Shown: one piece after another, positions 8,458 to 17,362 of the stretch
Position numbering within the stretch: position 1 is the stretch's first letter
Layout of the letters: each line of letters begins with the position of its first letter
DNA from: Collinsella aerofaciens
GTDB lineage: Bacteria > Actinomycetota > Coriobacteriia > Coriobacteriales > Coriobacteriaceae
NCBI RefSeq assembly: GCF_015555045.1
Contig: NZ_JADNJQ010000002.1
Location: 37,663-101,662, forward strand
Length of the DNA: 64,000 nucleotides
Direction: 5' to 3'
The notes under the pieces: model-generated
What the model was told of the DNA's origin: nothing
Databases searched by the model: none
What the model saw: only the letters and a program-made list of their open reading frames with translations
Made by a program: the position numbers and the translations under genes

Positions 8458-9279
8458 CTACAGCAGATGTTCCTCGATAAAGATCGCGATGCCGTCTTTG
8501 TCGTTGCTTGCGGTTACAAAGTCGGCGGCGGCACGGGTGGCGTCGCTTCCGTTTGCCATAGCCACGCCCACACCGGCATCGGCCACCATGCAGGTGTCGT
8601 TATCGGCATCGCCAAACACGCAGATGTTCTGGAGCTCCATGTCGTTGAGCTCCGCCACGCGCACAAGGCCGCGCGTCTTGGACACGCGCGGATCCATGAA
8701 CTCGTAGAGCCGTTGCGTGGTCTGCAGAGCCGCAGCCTTAACAGTGTCGTCGGCGAGCGTCGACGCCCGCTCAATCACCCGCGGCATTACCTCGGGCGCC
8801 ATGGTAAACATCACCTTGGGCTGCGGCTCGCGCAAAAACTCGGCAAAATCGACCACCTGGTAGGGCACGCCGTCGACGCGCGACAGGTGCTCGACGCACG
8901 CGTTGCTCTCGGGCACGTAGAACACGCCGTCTCGGGGGCAGACGGGCGTTGCTGGAAGGTCCGCCATGTGCTTGCAAATGCGCGCGATGGTCTCGCCCGG
9001 CAGCGGATAACTCAGCTCGTTGATGTCATGCGCGCGGTCGATGACCTCGGCGCCACCGCAGCCCACCATCACGTCTACCAGTCCTTCGATGCCCCAGAGC
9101 TCGTACATGGCCTCGGTCGCGCGGGCGTCGCGCCCGGTGCACAGGCCAAAGAGTACGCCGCGCTCGCGCAGGGCGCGAATCGCCGCCACGGTGCGCGGGG
9201 ACACCGTGTGCTGGCTCGTGAGCAGCGTGCCGTCGATATCGCAGAGTACGGCTTTAATGTGGCTGAAGGTGGTGTCCAT
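8458..9279 (-). CDS. Cof-type HAD-IIB sugar-phosphate or similar phosphatase
   Basis: 273 aa, the usual length for Cof-like HAD hydrolases. Motif I is DIDGTLL with nucleophile Asp14 and Asp16; motif II Ser/Thr is in LCTGRD; the C-terminal motif IV is GDADND with the downstream VGVAMANG, diagnostic of the IIB subfamily. These cytosolic Mg-dependent enzymes dephosphorylate small phosphorylated metabolites; the substrate cannot be read from sequence. AAAGG precedes the ATG. It is a single gene between the pilus leader and a frameshifted MFS gene. Confidence 0.9.
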   Translation of the reverse strand: MDTTFSHIKAVLCDIDGTLLTSQHTVSPRTVAAIRALRERGVLFGLCTGRDARATEAMYELWGIEGLVDVMVGCGGAEVIDRAHDINELSYPLPGETIARICKHMADLPATPVCPRDGVFYVPESNACVEHLSRVDGVPYQVVDFAEFLREPQPKVMFTMAPEVMPRVIERASTLADDTVKAAALQTTQRLYEFMDPRVSKTRGLVRVAELNDMELQNICVFGDADNDTCMVADAGVGVAMANGSDATRAAADFVTASNDKDGIAIFIEEHLL

Positions 9280-9374
9280 GGGGGCCTTTCTGGGTTGTGC
9301 GGCGATGTGGGGTGTATTCGTGAACGGCGTACATGGTATACCAAGGCGCGCACGGGGCGCTTTGGTGCAAAACT

Positions 9375-9403
9375 ACCACAAAGGTGCCTGGCCCCTTTGT
9401 GGT
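9375..9403. repeat. REP-like element, ACCACAAAGGTGCCTG family, copy 1
   Basis: ACCACAAAGG and CCTTTGTGGT arms around TGCCTGGC. Same family as 10965-10997 and 24994-25026. It lies between the HAD gene and the MFS gene. Confidence 0.85.
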
Positions 9404-9437
9404 GGCCGGACTCGCAGGATGGCCTGGCCCGGGGCGC

Positions 9438-9502
9438 AAACCATCACAACATTCGACGTTTTTCGGCAAAATCGCGATTTTCATCGAATGTTGTGATGGT
9501 TT
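9438..9502. repeat. palindromic repeat, AAACCATCACAACATTCGA family, copy 1
   Basis: AAACCATCACAACATTCGA and its exact complement flank a 27-base centre. It directly abuts the MFS stop codon at 9503. Copies 2 and 3 are at 13553 and 14795, with a different centre. Confidence 0.9.
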
Positions 9503-10790
9503 TTACTGCCTTGCGGCACGATCCAAATGCCGGCGTCCAAACAGCAGTAGCGCCGCGGGAACCGCCGTCACGACCATGCCCGCACCAACGAGTGTCTGCT
9601 GCACGCCAAACGTCGCCGCCAGCCACGGGGCAATCGCCAGCGGGGCCACGCCGGCGAACATGTTGCCAAAACCCATGACCGAGTTGACGCGGCCGAGCTG
9701 CTCGAGAGGAGCCGTCGTTTGCACGATCGTGTTGTGGAGCGGGTTGACGACGCCCCAGGCCACGCCCAGGGCAATCTGGCCGACGAGGGCCACGCCTACG
9801 TACGGCGTCCCCACATAGAGCAGGCTTCCCAGACCTACAGACATGAGCGCCACGAGCAGCGTTTTGAGGCTGACGAAGCGCGGCGGCAAGCGGAGCGCGA
9901 CCACGGCGCCCAGCACCGCGCCCACACCGCTGGCCGACGAGAGCCAGCCCATCCATTCGACACCGACGTGCAGGACATCGCGGTAGAAGAACGACTCCAG
10001 CGGATCGAAAGCACCATAGCCAAAGTTCGAAAGAAAGATAATGCAGAACAGTAGGGCGAGAACGCTGTTGGTAAAGACTGTCTTGATGCTGGTCGCGAAG
10101 GTTGCGCGGGTGGATTTGCTGGAGTCGGAGCTTTGACTGGCAGTACTTGCCGTTGTGCTACCGTCCGCAGGAGTACTTTCGCGCGCGGCGACGCGACCTC
10201 CTTGCGGCCTAAAGCCCCAACCGGCGACGAGCGCCAGCACGGTAAAGAGCATCATGAGCACGAACACCGCGCGTGACGATGCAGCCGCCGCGACAAAGCC
10301 GCCCAGTGTGGGGCCGACAATAATGCTCACGTTGGAGAACATGGTTATGGCGGAGTTGATGTCTTTGAGCTCGACGGGGTCGTCGGTGAGATACGCCGGA
10401 TAGGACGTGGCGATGGGCTGGGCGAATCCCATCACAAAGCCCAGGAGTACCGCGCCGGCAAGGACTGTTCCGGTCGCGCTGCCAAAGGCGAGGATTGCCG
10501 CGCCGGTTGCCAACGTGGCGACGATGCTCAGCAAGAAATGACGGCGCGGGCCCCAGGCGTCGAGCGCCGCGCCACCCACAAAGGATCCCAAGATCACGAA
10601 TACGTTCATAAAAAAGGACGGCCAGCGATGTCGCCGCAACCGAGGCATCGTCTGCATAGGTGAGCGTTCCGATGACACCGATAAAATAACTGGTCTGAAA
10701 GCCGGTATATATGAGGAAGCGCATTGCCACCAGGTGCTTAGCCTGCGCGGACAGCGATGATTGAGGCTTTGAGAAGAGAGAGGCGAGCAT
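9503..10790 (-). pseudogene. MFS transporter, frameshifted near its N-terminus
   Basis: A 12-TM major facilitator is split across two frames. The ATG at 10790 (AGGAG upstream) starts MLASLFSKPQSS and reads to about codon 58, where a run of six A (plus strand 10610-10615) shifts frame. The remainder continues as FMNVFVILGSFVGGAALDAW and reads open to 9503. Removing one base of the run gives a protein of about 428 aa, the normal MFS length, with the MFS motif A-like segment after the second helix. So either a recent pseudogene, slipped-strand phase variation, or a sequence error in a homopolymer. Substrate unknown; such exporters are often drug or sugar efflux proteins. Confidence 0.8.
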
Positions 10791-10964
10791 GGAGACTCCT
10801 TGTTTCATACAAATGCGGACGGCGGGCATTCGCCGCCGTCTGTCAAATCAATCAATCCGCATGAAACATTAAGGACGCATCAAGCCCCTTTTCTCCGTTT
10901 TTCGCCCGTCATGAACTACTTGGTAGATTGTAAGGCATGTCCCACACATCTACCAAAGCAAAAA

Positions 10965-10997
10965 CCACCACAAAGGTGCCTGGCCCCTTTGTGGTGG
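10965..10997. repeat. REP-like element, CCACCACAAAGGTGCCTG family, copy 2
   Basis: CCACCACAAAGG and CCTTTGTGGTGG form perfect 12-bp arms around a TGCCTGGCC centre. It lies in the 265-bp gap between moaC-mobB and the MFS gene. Confidence 0.9.
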
Positions 10998-11016
10998 AAA
11001 TGACGTTTGCCCAGAT

Positions 11017-11057
11017 AAAACCTGCCAAAATGAACCTGTCCCTTTTTGGCAGGTTTT
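11017..11057. repeat. REP-like hairpin, AACCTGTCCC family, at the end of moaC-mobB
   Basis: AAAACCTGCCAAAA and TTTTGGCAGGTTTT form a perfect 14-bp stem around TGAACCTGTCCCT; the stop codon of moaC-mobB is at its edge. The centre matches 33532-33558 in reverse orientation. It could also act as the terminator. Confidence 0.85.
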
Positions 11058-12360
11058 AGGCCAGATGGTCTTGGATGAGGTCGCAGATGGCTCGGGCGTC
11101 GTTGATGTTGATGGCTCGGGTCGCGAAGCCGGCGTCGAAGGCCTGACGCGCCAGGGCCTCGTTGCAGGCAAGGGCCAGCGTGTGACCGTCGACCAGGTCG
11201 AGCGAGCTCTTGCCGCGCAGACGGTCGACACCGGAGCGCGCGACCACGATGTTGTCGAAGCCCTCGGTCTTGTAGCCCTCGATGATCACCACGTCGACAT
11301 CGTTGTAGCGCGACAGCAGCTCGCGCGCGGGCATCTCGTCCTCCTCGCGCGTGTCGGCGTACTCCGCCCAGCGCGTGGCACAGATGAGGCCCACGTGCTT
11401 GGATCCGGCTTGGTGATGGCGCCAGGTGTCCTTAGCGGGCACGTCGATATCAAAGCCGTGATGCCCATGATGCTTGAGCGAGCCCACGCGCAGGCCGCGG
11501 CGGGTGAGCTCGGCAATGACCTTCTCGACGAGCGTGGTCTTGCCCGAGTTCTGGTAGCCGATAAACGCGATCGCGGGAACGGCCGGGGCCGGAGCTGCGG
11601 ACGCGACGGCGACGGGTGCGCTTGCGGGCGCGGCACCGTCAGCGGCCACGGCCTCAACGGCAGCGGCCTGACGCTCTGCGCGATCCCACACGCCCGAGCG
11701 TCCGCCTTCCTTGTGCAGCAGGCGCACGTCGACGATCTCCATGCCGCGATCGACCGCCTTGCACATGTCATAGATGGTCAGGCACGCGGCGCTCGCGCCG
11801 GTCAGGGCCTCCATCTCGATACCCGTCTTGCCCGTCACGCCGGCCGTAACCAGCACGTGAAAGCCAACCTGCCCGTCCGCGCGCGCCGGCGCCCAGCCCT
11901 CGGGCACGTCCTCGACCGGCGTCCCCGCCGGAGCGATGGGCGCAATGTCGCACTTGCTCTTGGTAATGAGCAACGGATGGCACATGGGGATGATGTCACT
12001 CGTGCGCTTGATGGCCATGATGCCCGCGACGCGCGCGCAGGCGAGCACGTCGCCCTTTTTGGCGCGGTCCTGCAGCACCATGGCCTGCGTCTCGGGGTGC
12101 ATGAGGATGGTGCCCTCGGCGATGGCAATGCGATGGGTCTCGGCCTTGTCGGACACGTCGACCATGCGCACCTCACCCTTGGCGTCCACGTGCGTCAGCT
12201 CGTCGCGACGGGCGTCACGGGCGGGCTCGATGGCAGCGCTGGCAGTCGGCTGCGCGGACGCGTCGACGTTGCCAGCATTCGCCGCGGCCGTGACTTTGTG
12301 GGCAGACATCGCGGCCCTGCGAGCGGCCTTGGTGGCATCGGCGTACCTGCTCTTGGCCAT
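11056..12360 (-). CDS. moaC: MoaC-MobB fusion: cyclic pyranopterin monophosphate synthase with GTP-binding MobB domain
   Basis: 434 aa. Residues about 50-215 are MoaC, with the conserved IPMCHPL, KTGIEMEALTG and CKAVDRGMEI segments. MoaC makes cyclic pyranopterin monophosphate in the molybdenum cofactor pathway. After an Ala/Pro-rich linker, residues about 255-430 form MobB with a P-loop (GYQNSGKTTL), the KHHGHHGFD segment and VDVVIIEGYK. MobB assists attachment of guanine nucleotide to the cofactor. The first 45 residues are a low-complexity basic leader. GGAGG precedes ATG 12360, four bases after moaA ends, so both are in one operon. Confidence 0.95.
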   Translation of the reverse strand: MAKSRYADATKAARRAAMSAHKVTAAANAGNVDASAQPTASAAIEPARDARRDELTHVDAKGEVRMVDVSDKAETHRIAIAEGTILMHPETQAMVLQDRAKKGDVLACARVAGIMAIKRTSDIIPMCHPLLITKSKCDIAPIAPAGTPVEDVPEGWAPARADGQVGFHVLVTAGVTGKTGIEMEALTGASAACLTIYDMCKAVDRGMEIVDVRLLHKEGGRSGVWDRAERQAAAVEAVAADGAAPASAPVAVASAAPAPAVPAIAFIGYQNSGKTTLVEKVIAELTRRGLRVGSLKHHGHHGFDIDVPAKDTWRHHQAGSKHVGLICATRWAEYADTREEDEMPARELLSRYNDVDVVIIEGYKTEGFDNIVVARSGVDRLRGKSSLDLVDGHTLALACNEALARQAFDAGFATRAININDARAICDLIQDHLA

Positions 12361-12364
12361 ATGA

Positions 12365-13420
12365 TCATCCTCCGATTTGGGACATAAATCGTTGCGTGCC
12401 CTCAATTATCGCGTGTTCCTGCGGTTTGTGGGCCACAGCATCGCGCCAAATCGAAAGTACCTGCATATCATCACCACGGCGCAGCGCCTCACGCACCGAA
12501 TACTCGGCATCGCTGAACAGGCACGGACGCACGTTGCCATCGGCCGTCAGGCGCAGACGGTTGCAATTCGCACAAAAATGGTTGGACATGGCGCTAATGA
12601 AGCCAACCGTTCCCGCCGCGCCCGGAAAGTGCCAATAGCGCGCAGGGCCCGCGCCGGCAGGAGCGTCGTTGATGTCGAGCGGCTCGAGCTCGCTCAGTCC
12701 CGTCGCGGCGGCCCCGGCATTGATGCGCGCCCGCAGCTCGTCGCTCGGCACGGTATCGCTCGCGTCCCACAGCTCGGGATTGAGCGCGGGCGCATGCGGG
12801 TCCACAGCGCAATGCGAGCTCGTGCGCTCGTCGCCGATGGGCATGTATTCGATAAAGCGCAGGTGGATGGGGCGGTCGGCGGTCAAGCGCGCGAGGGCCG
12901 CCACGTCCTGGTTGAGTCGGCGCACAACAACGCAGTTGACCTTAACGGGCTCAAAGCCCCAAGCCAGCGCCGCGTCGATGCCAGACATGGTCTGCTCGAG
13001 TCGGCCCAGACGCGTGATCTTTCCAAAGAGCGTAGGGTCGAGTGTGTCGAGCGAAATGTTGACGCGGTTAAGCCCGGCATCTTTGAGCTGCGGCGCCAGC
13101 TTGGGCAGCAGGGCGCCATTGGTGGTAAGCGAGATGTCCTCGATCTGCGGGATTGCGCGGATGTCACGGATGAGCGGGATGATACGGCGGCTGACCAGCG
13201 GCTCGCCACCCGTCAGGCGCACGCGGCGAATGCCCTCCCCCGCCACCATGCGCACAAAGCGGGCGATTTCCTCGGCGCTGAGCAGCTCGTCATGCGCGCG
13301 GGGCGCCACGCCATCGGCCGGCATGCAATAGATGCAGCGGAAATTGCACTTGTCGGTAACGGCAATGCGCAGGTAGTTGATATCGCGGCCAAAGCCGTCA
13401 TGTTGCACGTGCCCGTCCAC
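12365..13420 (-). CDS. moaA: GTP 3',8-cyclase MoaA (radical SAM)
   Basis: 351 aa. The N-terminal radical SAM cluster is C25-x3-C29-x2-C32 (DKCNFRCIYC); the second 4Fe-4S cluster is in FCANCNRLRLTADGNVRPC; the chain ends in Gly-Gly (SQIGG), as required for MoaA activity. It converts GTP to 3',8-cyclo-GTP, the first step of molybdopterin synthesis. The start is GTG at 13420 behind a strong GAGGGGAGGG. Followed directly by moaC-mobB. The other Mo-cofactor genes are not in the window. Confidence 0.96.
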   Translation of the reverse strand: MDGHVQHDGFGRDINYLRIAVTDKCNFRCIYCMPADGVAPRAHDELLSAEEIARFVRMVAGEGIRRVRLTGGEPLVSRRIIPLIRDIRAIPQIEDISLTTNGALLPKLAPQLKDAGLNRVNISLDTLDPTLFGKITRLGRLEQTMSGIDAALAWGFEPVKVNCVVVRRLNQDVAALARLTADRPIHLRFIEYMPIGDERTSSHCAVDPHAPALNPELWDASDTVPSDELRARINAGAAATGLSELEPLDINDAPAGAGPARYWHFPGAAGTVGFISAMSNHFCANCNRLRLTADGNVRPCLFSDAEYSVREALRRGDDMQVLSIWRDAVAHKPQEHAIIEGTQRFMSQIGG

Positions 13421-13552
13421 GCAGCCCTCCCCTCACACGGCGTTTTATTCTTCGGAAAACATAATACCCCACGAGAGAATCATGCCGACACCCGTACGAC
13501 AGGACGGACCACTTCGAGCAAGACCAGCTTCCCAAGCCCATCCTCAGCATAC

Positions 13553-13617
13553 AAACCATCACAACATTCGATGTTTTTCCCGATTTTGGCAAAAAACGTC
13601 GAATGTTGTGATGGTTT
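13553..13617. repeat. palindromic repeat, AAACCATCACAACATTCGA family, copy 2
   Basis: About 26-bp arms with one T/G-compatible mismatch around CCCGATTTTGGC. It sits in the 235-bp gap between moaA and the hypothetical gene ending at 13656. Copy 3 is almost identical. Confidence 0.9.
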
Positions 13618-13655
13618 GCCTGCCCACGGCACCCCGCAGAAGGACCAAAGCGCCC

Positions 13656-14693
13656 CTAAAGGCCGCCGTCCCAGTGCCGAATCACGAATTCTCGCAGGTC
13701 GTTCTGACGTTTCTGGAACGCTTCGCTTCGGTCGCACTTAAGGCCCATCGCGAGCGCAATGGCGTTCATCGCCCGGTGCAATTGCAGCTGATGGGCAAAC
13801 TGAGTCCCGGTGAGGACGATCATCCTAAAGCCCGGCGCGCTCAGCACGGTCATACGCTCCGCATCCGACGCGCTGCGCTGTTTATCAAGATGGTCCAAGC
13901 CGTTGTATTCAATCCCTGTACCGCTTGCAGGCGCATATACATCGATCTCGAAATACCCGGCCTTTGCGAGATACTTGAACTCGTTGGGAACATCGACCCG
14001 ATGGTTGAGCTCGATCTTGGCGTATCCCAGCCCGCCCTGGGAACGTTTTGCTACAACCATGATTGCGGTGGCCGTCTCCATGGGCGACCGCGCGCCATCG
14101 TGCACGCGCTTGAGCACGGCGGCCGCGCGTATAGCCCCCTGACGAGATCGGTTCTCATTGCAATAGGCAATCAAGTCGGCAACGGTATACCTCTGACCCA
14201 TCTCGATATAATCGCCTGTCGACAGATGATTCAAATGGTATCGGGCGCAGATTTCGTAGCCATATTCCAGCTGCTCGGGCTCGCTCATCCACGAACCCGC
14301 TTGGACAAAACACATGACCTCATCAACCACCAGAAGGCCCTCTGCCACCTCGATAAGATGGCCTGGAGGTACCGGCGCTCCAAACACGTGGCACCTGAAT
14401 CCAGCCGGCGTCGAGCGCTCAAAATCGAAGTTGACGAGCGTGTCGATATGATCGAGCTCTTCTCGTGGAATACCAAGCGAAACCAGATAGTCGGTAACGA
14501 TCCCAACTGCCGTTGAAGCCCTCAGCCCCTTGGCATCGAGTCCCAATTTGGGCAGGCTCGCGGTCGGCTCCGCCTCGTTAGCAAGCGAGTCCTCATCGTA
14601 TAGGCTGCTTGCTCGCGAGAGCGGCTCGGACGGGCGCGCCACGTTGTGGTACAGCCAGGCAGTCTTATGGGACAGGACAATCGGCAGGTCCAT
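13656..14693 (-). CDS. hypothetical protein with DUF559/PD-(D/E)XK-like C-terminus
   Basis: 345 aa. Not a named family that I can identify with certainty. The C-terminal part carries FEIDVYAPASGTGIEYNG followed by ERMTVLSAPGFRMIVLTGTQ; the D-x(n)-E-x-Y-N-G layout and the closing beta strand resemble DUF559 or Vsr-type nuclease folds seen in AbiEi-like and other coriobacterial hypotheticals. The N-terminal part (about 1-200) has no recognised motif. I chose ATG 14693 with GGAGG five bases upstream; the longest ORF starts inside the neighbouring palindromic repeat, which is unlikely. Lone gene flanked on both sides by copies of that repeat. A DNA-related role is inference only. Confidence 0.55.
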   Translation of the reverse strand: MDLPIVLSHKTAWLYHNVARPSEPLSRASSLYDEDSLANEAEPTASLPKLGLDAKGLRASTAVGIVTDYLVSLGIPREELDHIDTLVNFDFERSTPAGFRCHVFGAPVPPGHLIEVAEGLLVVDEVMCFVQAGSWMSEPEQLEYGYEICARYHLNHLSTGDYIEMGQRYTVADLIAYCNENRSRQGAIRAAAVLKRVHDGARSPMETATAIMVVAKRSQGGLGYAKIELNHRVDVPNEFKYLAKAGYFEIDVYAPASGTGIEYNGLDHLDKQRSASDAERMTVLSAPGFRMIVLTGTQFAHQLQLHRAMNAIALAMGLKCDRSEAFQKRQNDLREFVIRHWDGGL

Positions 14694-14794
14694 GAGCCCT
14701 CCAATGGAGTCGGATAACCAACCGTATTCCCCTGCCCACGGGTCCGCACACCTTCGCGCGCAAGAAAGCGATTCCACCCGGTTGAGTGGCAGAA

Positions 14795-14859
14795 AAACCA
14801 TCACAACATTCGATGCTTTTCCCGATTTTGGCGAAAAACGTCGAATGTTGTGATGGTTT
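14795..14859. repeat. palindromic repeat, AAACCATCACAACATTCGA family, copy 3
   Basis: Same arms and nearly the same centre as copy 2. With copy 2 it brackets the hypothetical gene 13656-14693. Confidence 0.9.
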
Positions 14860-14939
14860 GAGGCGAGGTGAGGAGCATGGAGGGGTCAAAACATCGCGCT
14901 CGGAGCGTGACTTTTTTCGCCCCACTGTCGACACAAACC

Positions 14940-14970
14940 TTGACTCTACAATCGTTGTAGGGTTTTCACT
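14940..14970 (+). promoter_or_regulatory. MerR-type promoter and operator of the MATE gene
   Basis: TTGACT and TTCACT are spaced by 19 bases, longer than the standard 17, and a perfect dyad CTACAA-TCG-TTGTAG (14946-14960) fills the spacer. This is the classic MerR-family arrangement in which the bound activator distorts an over-long spacer. The MATE start is 40 bp downstream and a MerR-family gene follows the pump. Confidence 0.8.
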
Positions 14971-15010
14971 ACACTGGTACGTAAACGAACCCAGCCAGAA
15001 AGCCCCGCCC

Positions 15011-16357
15011 ATGGAACACGACCTCACACGCGGCAATGTCCTTAAGACCATCGCGGTCTTTGCCCTGCCTTATATGCTCTCGTACTTTTTGCAGATGCTC
15101 TACGGCATGGCCGACCTGTACATGATGGGGCAGTTTAGCGGCGCCGCCGGCATCACCGCCGTGGGCAATGGTGCGCAGACGCTCTATATCATTACCGTGA
15201 CGCTCGTGGGTCTAGCCATGGGAACGACGGTCATCGTCGGCCACGCCGTGGGTTCGCGTCGCTTCGACCGCGCCGAGACCGCCATCGGCAACACCATCAC
15301 GCTCTTTATGGGTGTCTCGGTGGTGCTGGCCGTTGTCCTGCTTGCGCTGTGCCCGCAGGTTGTGGCGCTCATTGGCACGCCGGCCGAGGCAGTCGAAGGC
15401 ACCGCCGCCTACCTGCGTATCTGCTTTATGGGCATCCCCTTTATCGCCGCGTACAACATTCTTTCGGCCATCTTTCGCGGGCTGGGCGATTCACGCTCGC
15501 CCATGTACGTGATCGGCGTGGCATGCATCATCAACATCGCGCTCGACTTTCTGTTTATTGGGCACATGGGGCTCGGCCCCGTGGGCGCGGCGCTCGGCAC
15601 GGTAACCGCGCAGACGGCCAGCGTTGCCCTCGCGCTCGTGTGGCTCAAGAGCCGCCGCACGAACATCCATGTTAAGCGCAGCGACCTGCGCCCCCAGCCC
15701 GAGGTGCTCGGCAGCATTCTTAAGATCGGCGTGCCTGTGGCCGTGCAGGACGGCTGCATCCAGGTGGCGTTTATGTTTATCACCGTCATCGCCAACCACC
15801 GAGGGCTCGTCGACGCCGCTGCCGTGGGCCTGGTCGAAAAGATGATCAGCTTTTTGTTCATTGTGCCGAGTTCCATGGGTGCCACCGTCAGTGCGCTCAC
15901 GGCGCAAAACGCCGGCGCGGGCAAGGGCGATCGCGCACGTCAGGTGCTCAAGGACGCCATGACCATCTCGGTAGTGTATGGCTGCCTGATCACGGTGCTG
16001 ATGTGGCTGGTGGCGCCGGCGTTTATCGGCTTTTTTGCCAAGGACGCCGCGGTGGTCGCGGCCGGTACCGGCTATATGCGCAGCTATATTTTCGACGCAA
16101 TCTTTGCCGGCATCCACATTTGCTTTAGCGGCTTTTTCGCTGCGTACGGCAAGAGCTACATCGGCTTTGCGCACAACGTGCTGGCCGTGGCGCTCATTCG
16201 CGTGCCCGGTGCATGGCTGCTATCGAATGCCTATTCCAACACGCTGTTTCCCATGGGCATCGCTTCGCCGTGCGGATCGATTCTGTCGGCGGTCATCTGC
16301 GTTGTCGCGTTTACCGTGCTCAACCGGCGCGGGGCTTTTGACAAGTTGGCAGCGTAG
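15011..16357 (+). CDS. MATE family multidrug/cation antiporter
   Basis: 448 aa from ATG 15011, the usual MATE length, with about 12 TM helices in two related halves. The start MEHDLTRGNVLKTI, then PYMLSYFLQMLYGMADLYMMG, is typical of the NorM/DinF-like bacterial clade. These proteins export cationic drugs or metabolites using Na+ or H+. The ribosome binding site is weak (AGAAAG). The longer ORF upstream runs through the palindromic repeat and promoter and is rejected. The gene sits behind a MerR-type promoter and just before a MerR gene, so inducible efflux is the likely role. Confidence 0.9.
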   Translation: MEHDLTRGNVLKTIAVFALPYMLSYFLQMLYGMADLYMMGQFSGAAGITAVGNGAQTLYIITVTLVGLAMGTTVIVGHAVGSRRFDRAETAIGNTITLFMGVSVVLAVVLLALCPQVVALIGTPAEAVEGTAAYLRICFMGIPFIAAYNILSAIFRGLGDSRSPMYVIGVACIINIALDFLFIGHMGLGPVGAALGTVTAQTASVALALVWLKSRRTNIHVKRSDLRPQPEVLGSILKIGVPVAVQDGCIQVAFMFITVIANHRGLVDAAAVGLVEKMISFLFIVPSSMGATVSALTAQNAGAGKGDRARQVLKDAMTISVVYGCLITVLMWLVAPAFIGFFAKDAAVVAAGTGYMRSYIFDAIFAGIHICFSGFFAAYGKSYIGFAHNVLAVALIRVPGAWLLSNAYSNTLFPMGIASPCGSILSAVICVVAFTVLNRRGAFDKLAA

Positions 16358-16411
16358 CGGGGCAACGCGAGTCTGGCGCCCCTCCCCGACCCTATTGAAA
16401 GGAGCGGTCCC

Positions 16412-17255
16412 ATGACCGACTCGCCAACTGAACATACCGAGGGCCTGCTCCGAATTGGCGAGGTGGCGCGCCTGTTTAACCTGAGCGTGGGGACGCTACG
16501 TCATTACGAGCAGATGGGCTTGCTGGACCCGGCGCACATCGATCCGGCGAGTGGGTACCGCTACTACGGATCGCGGCAGCTCTCCACCCTTAATACCATC
16601 AGCCACCTGCGTGTTCTCGACTTGCCGTTGGCGCAAATCCGCGAGTTTGTGACCACGCGCGATGTGGACCTCATGCAGCGGCAGCTGGCTCAGCAGCAGG
16701 AGCTCATCGAGCGAAAGCGACGCGAGCTGGAGCGCGTATCACGCAAGATTGACAACCGGCTTGCCCTGCTGCACGACGCCTTGAACACCGAGCTCGATAC
16801 CATTTGCACAATCGATGCGCCCGAACTTCGCTGCGCCGTGCTGCGCGAACGTGTCAACCCTACCGACGCCTATGCACTGGAGTGGCAGATTCGTCAACTG
16901 CAGAAGGGCCAGCACGAAACCTTTGTCTTCCTGGGCAACTTAGGCGTCGGGATTAGCGCCGAGCGCCTGGCCGGCGGCGACTTTGACGGCTACGACGAAG
17001 TCTTTCTGCTGCTGGATGACACGGACGATTACCTACCTGGGCGATGTCGAAGTACGTCCCGCCGCGCGGTGTCTGACGGTCAGCTTCCGCGGCACGCACG
17101 GTCAGGCGGCCCCGCGCTATGAGCGCTTACTCGATTACATGCACGAGCGCGACCTGTCCCCCGCCGGTCCCTCGCGCGAAATCGCCCTCATCGACGACAT
17201 CATCAGCGACGACCCGGGAGCGTATGTGACGAGGATCGCGATACCGGTCCGCTAA
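16412..17255 (+). pseudogene. MerR-family multidrug regulator, frameshifted by a 4-bp duplication
   Basis: The N-terminus is a clear MerR winged helix (RIGEVARLFNLSVGTLRHYE, then SGYRYYGSRQL) followed by a long coiled coil and a GyrI-like effector domain. Around codon 207 the sequence holds ACCT twice in tandem (17031-17038). Deleting one copy joins DDTDDYL directly to GDVEVRPAARCL and gives an intact protein of 279 aa. As written, the original frame runs on to a stop at 17122 and the last third of the effector domain is lost. DNA binding and dimerisation could survive, ligand sensing probably not. Likely the regulator of the MATE pump upstream. GAAAGGAG precedes the ATG. Confidence 0.85.
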
Positions 17256-17362
17256 TCACTACCATTTATCGAGCAATTCCATCCATTTACCTTAATCCGA
17301 ATTAGATTGTATTTTGTAGCAAATAAAATGACAGCATATTGCCCCCATAGGCAGGAGACATT

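Noticed and set aside
14694-14804. Longer start for the hypothetical gene 13656-14693
   Set aside because: The extension begins within the palindromic repeat and lacks a ribosome binding site; an ATG at 14693 has GGAGG.
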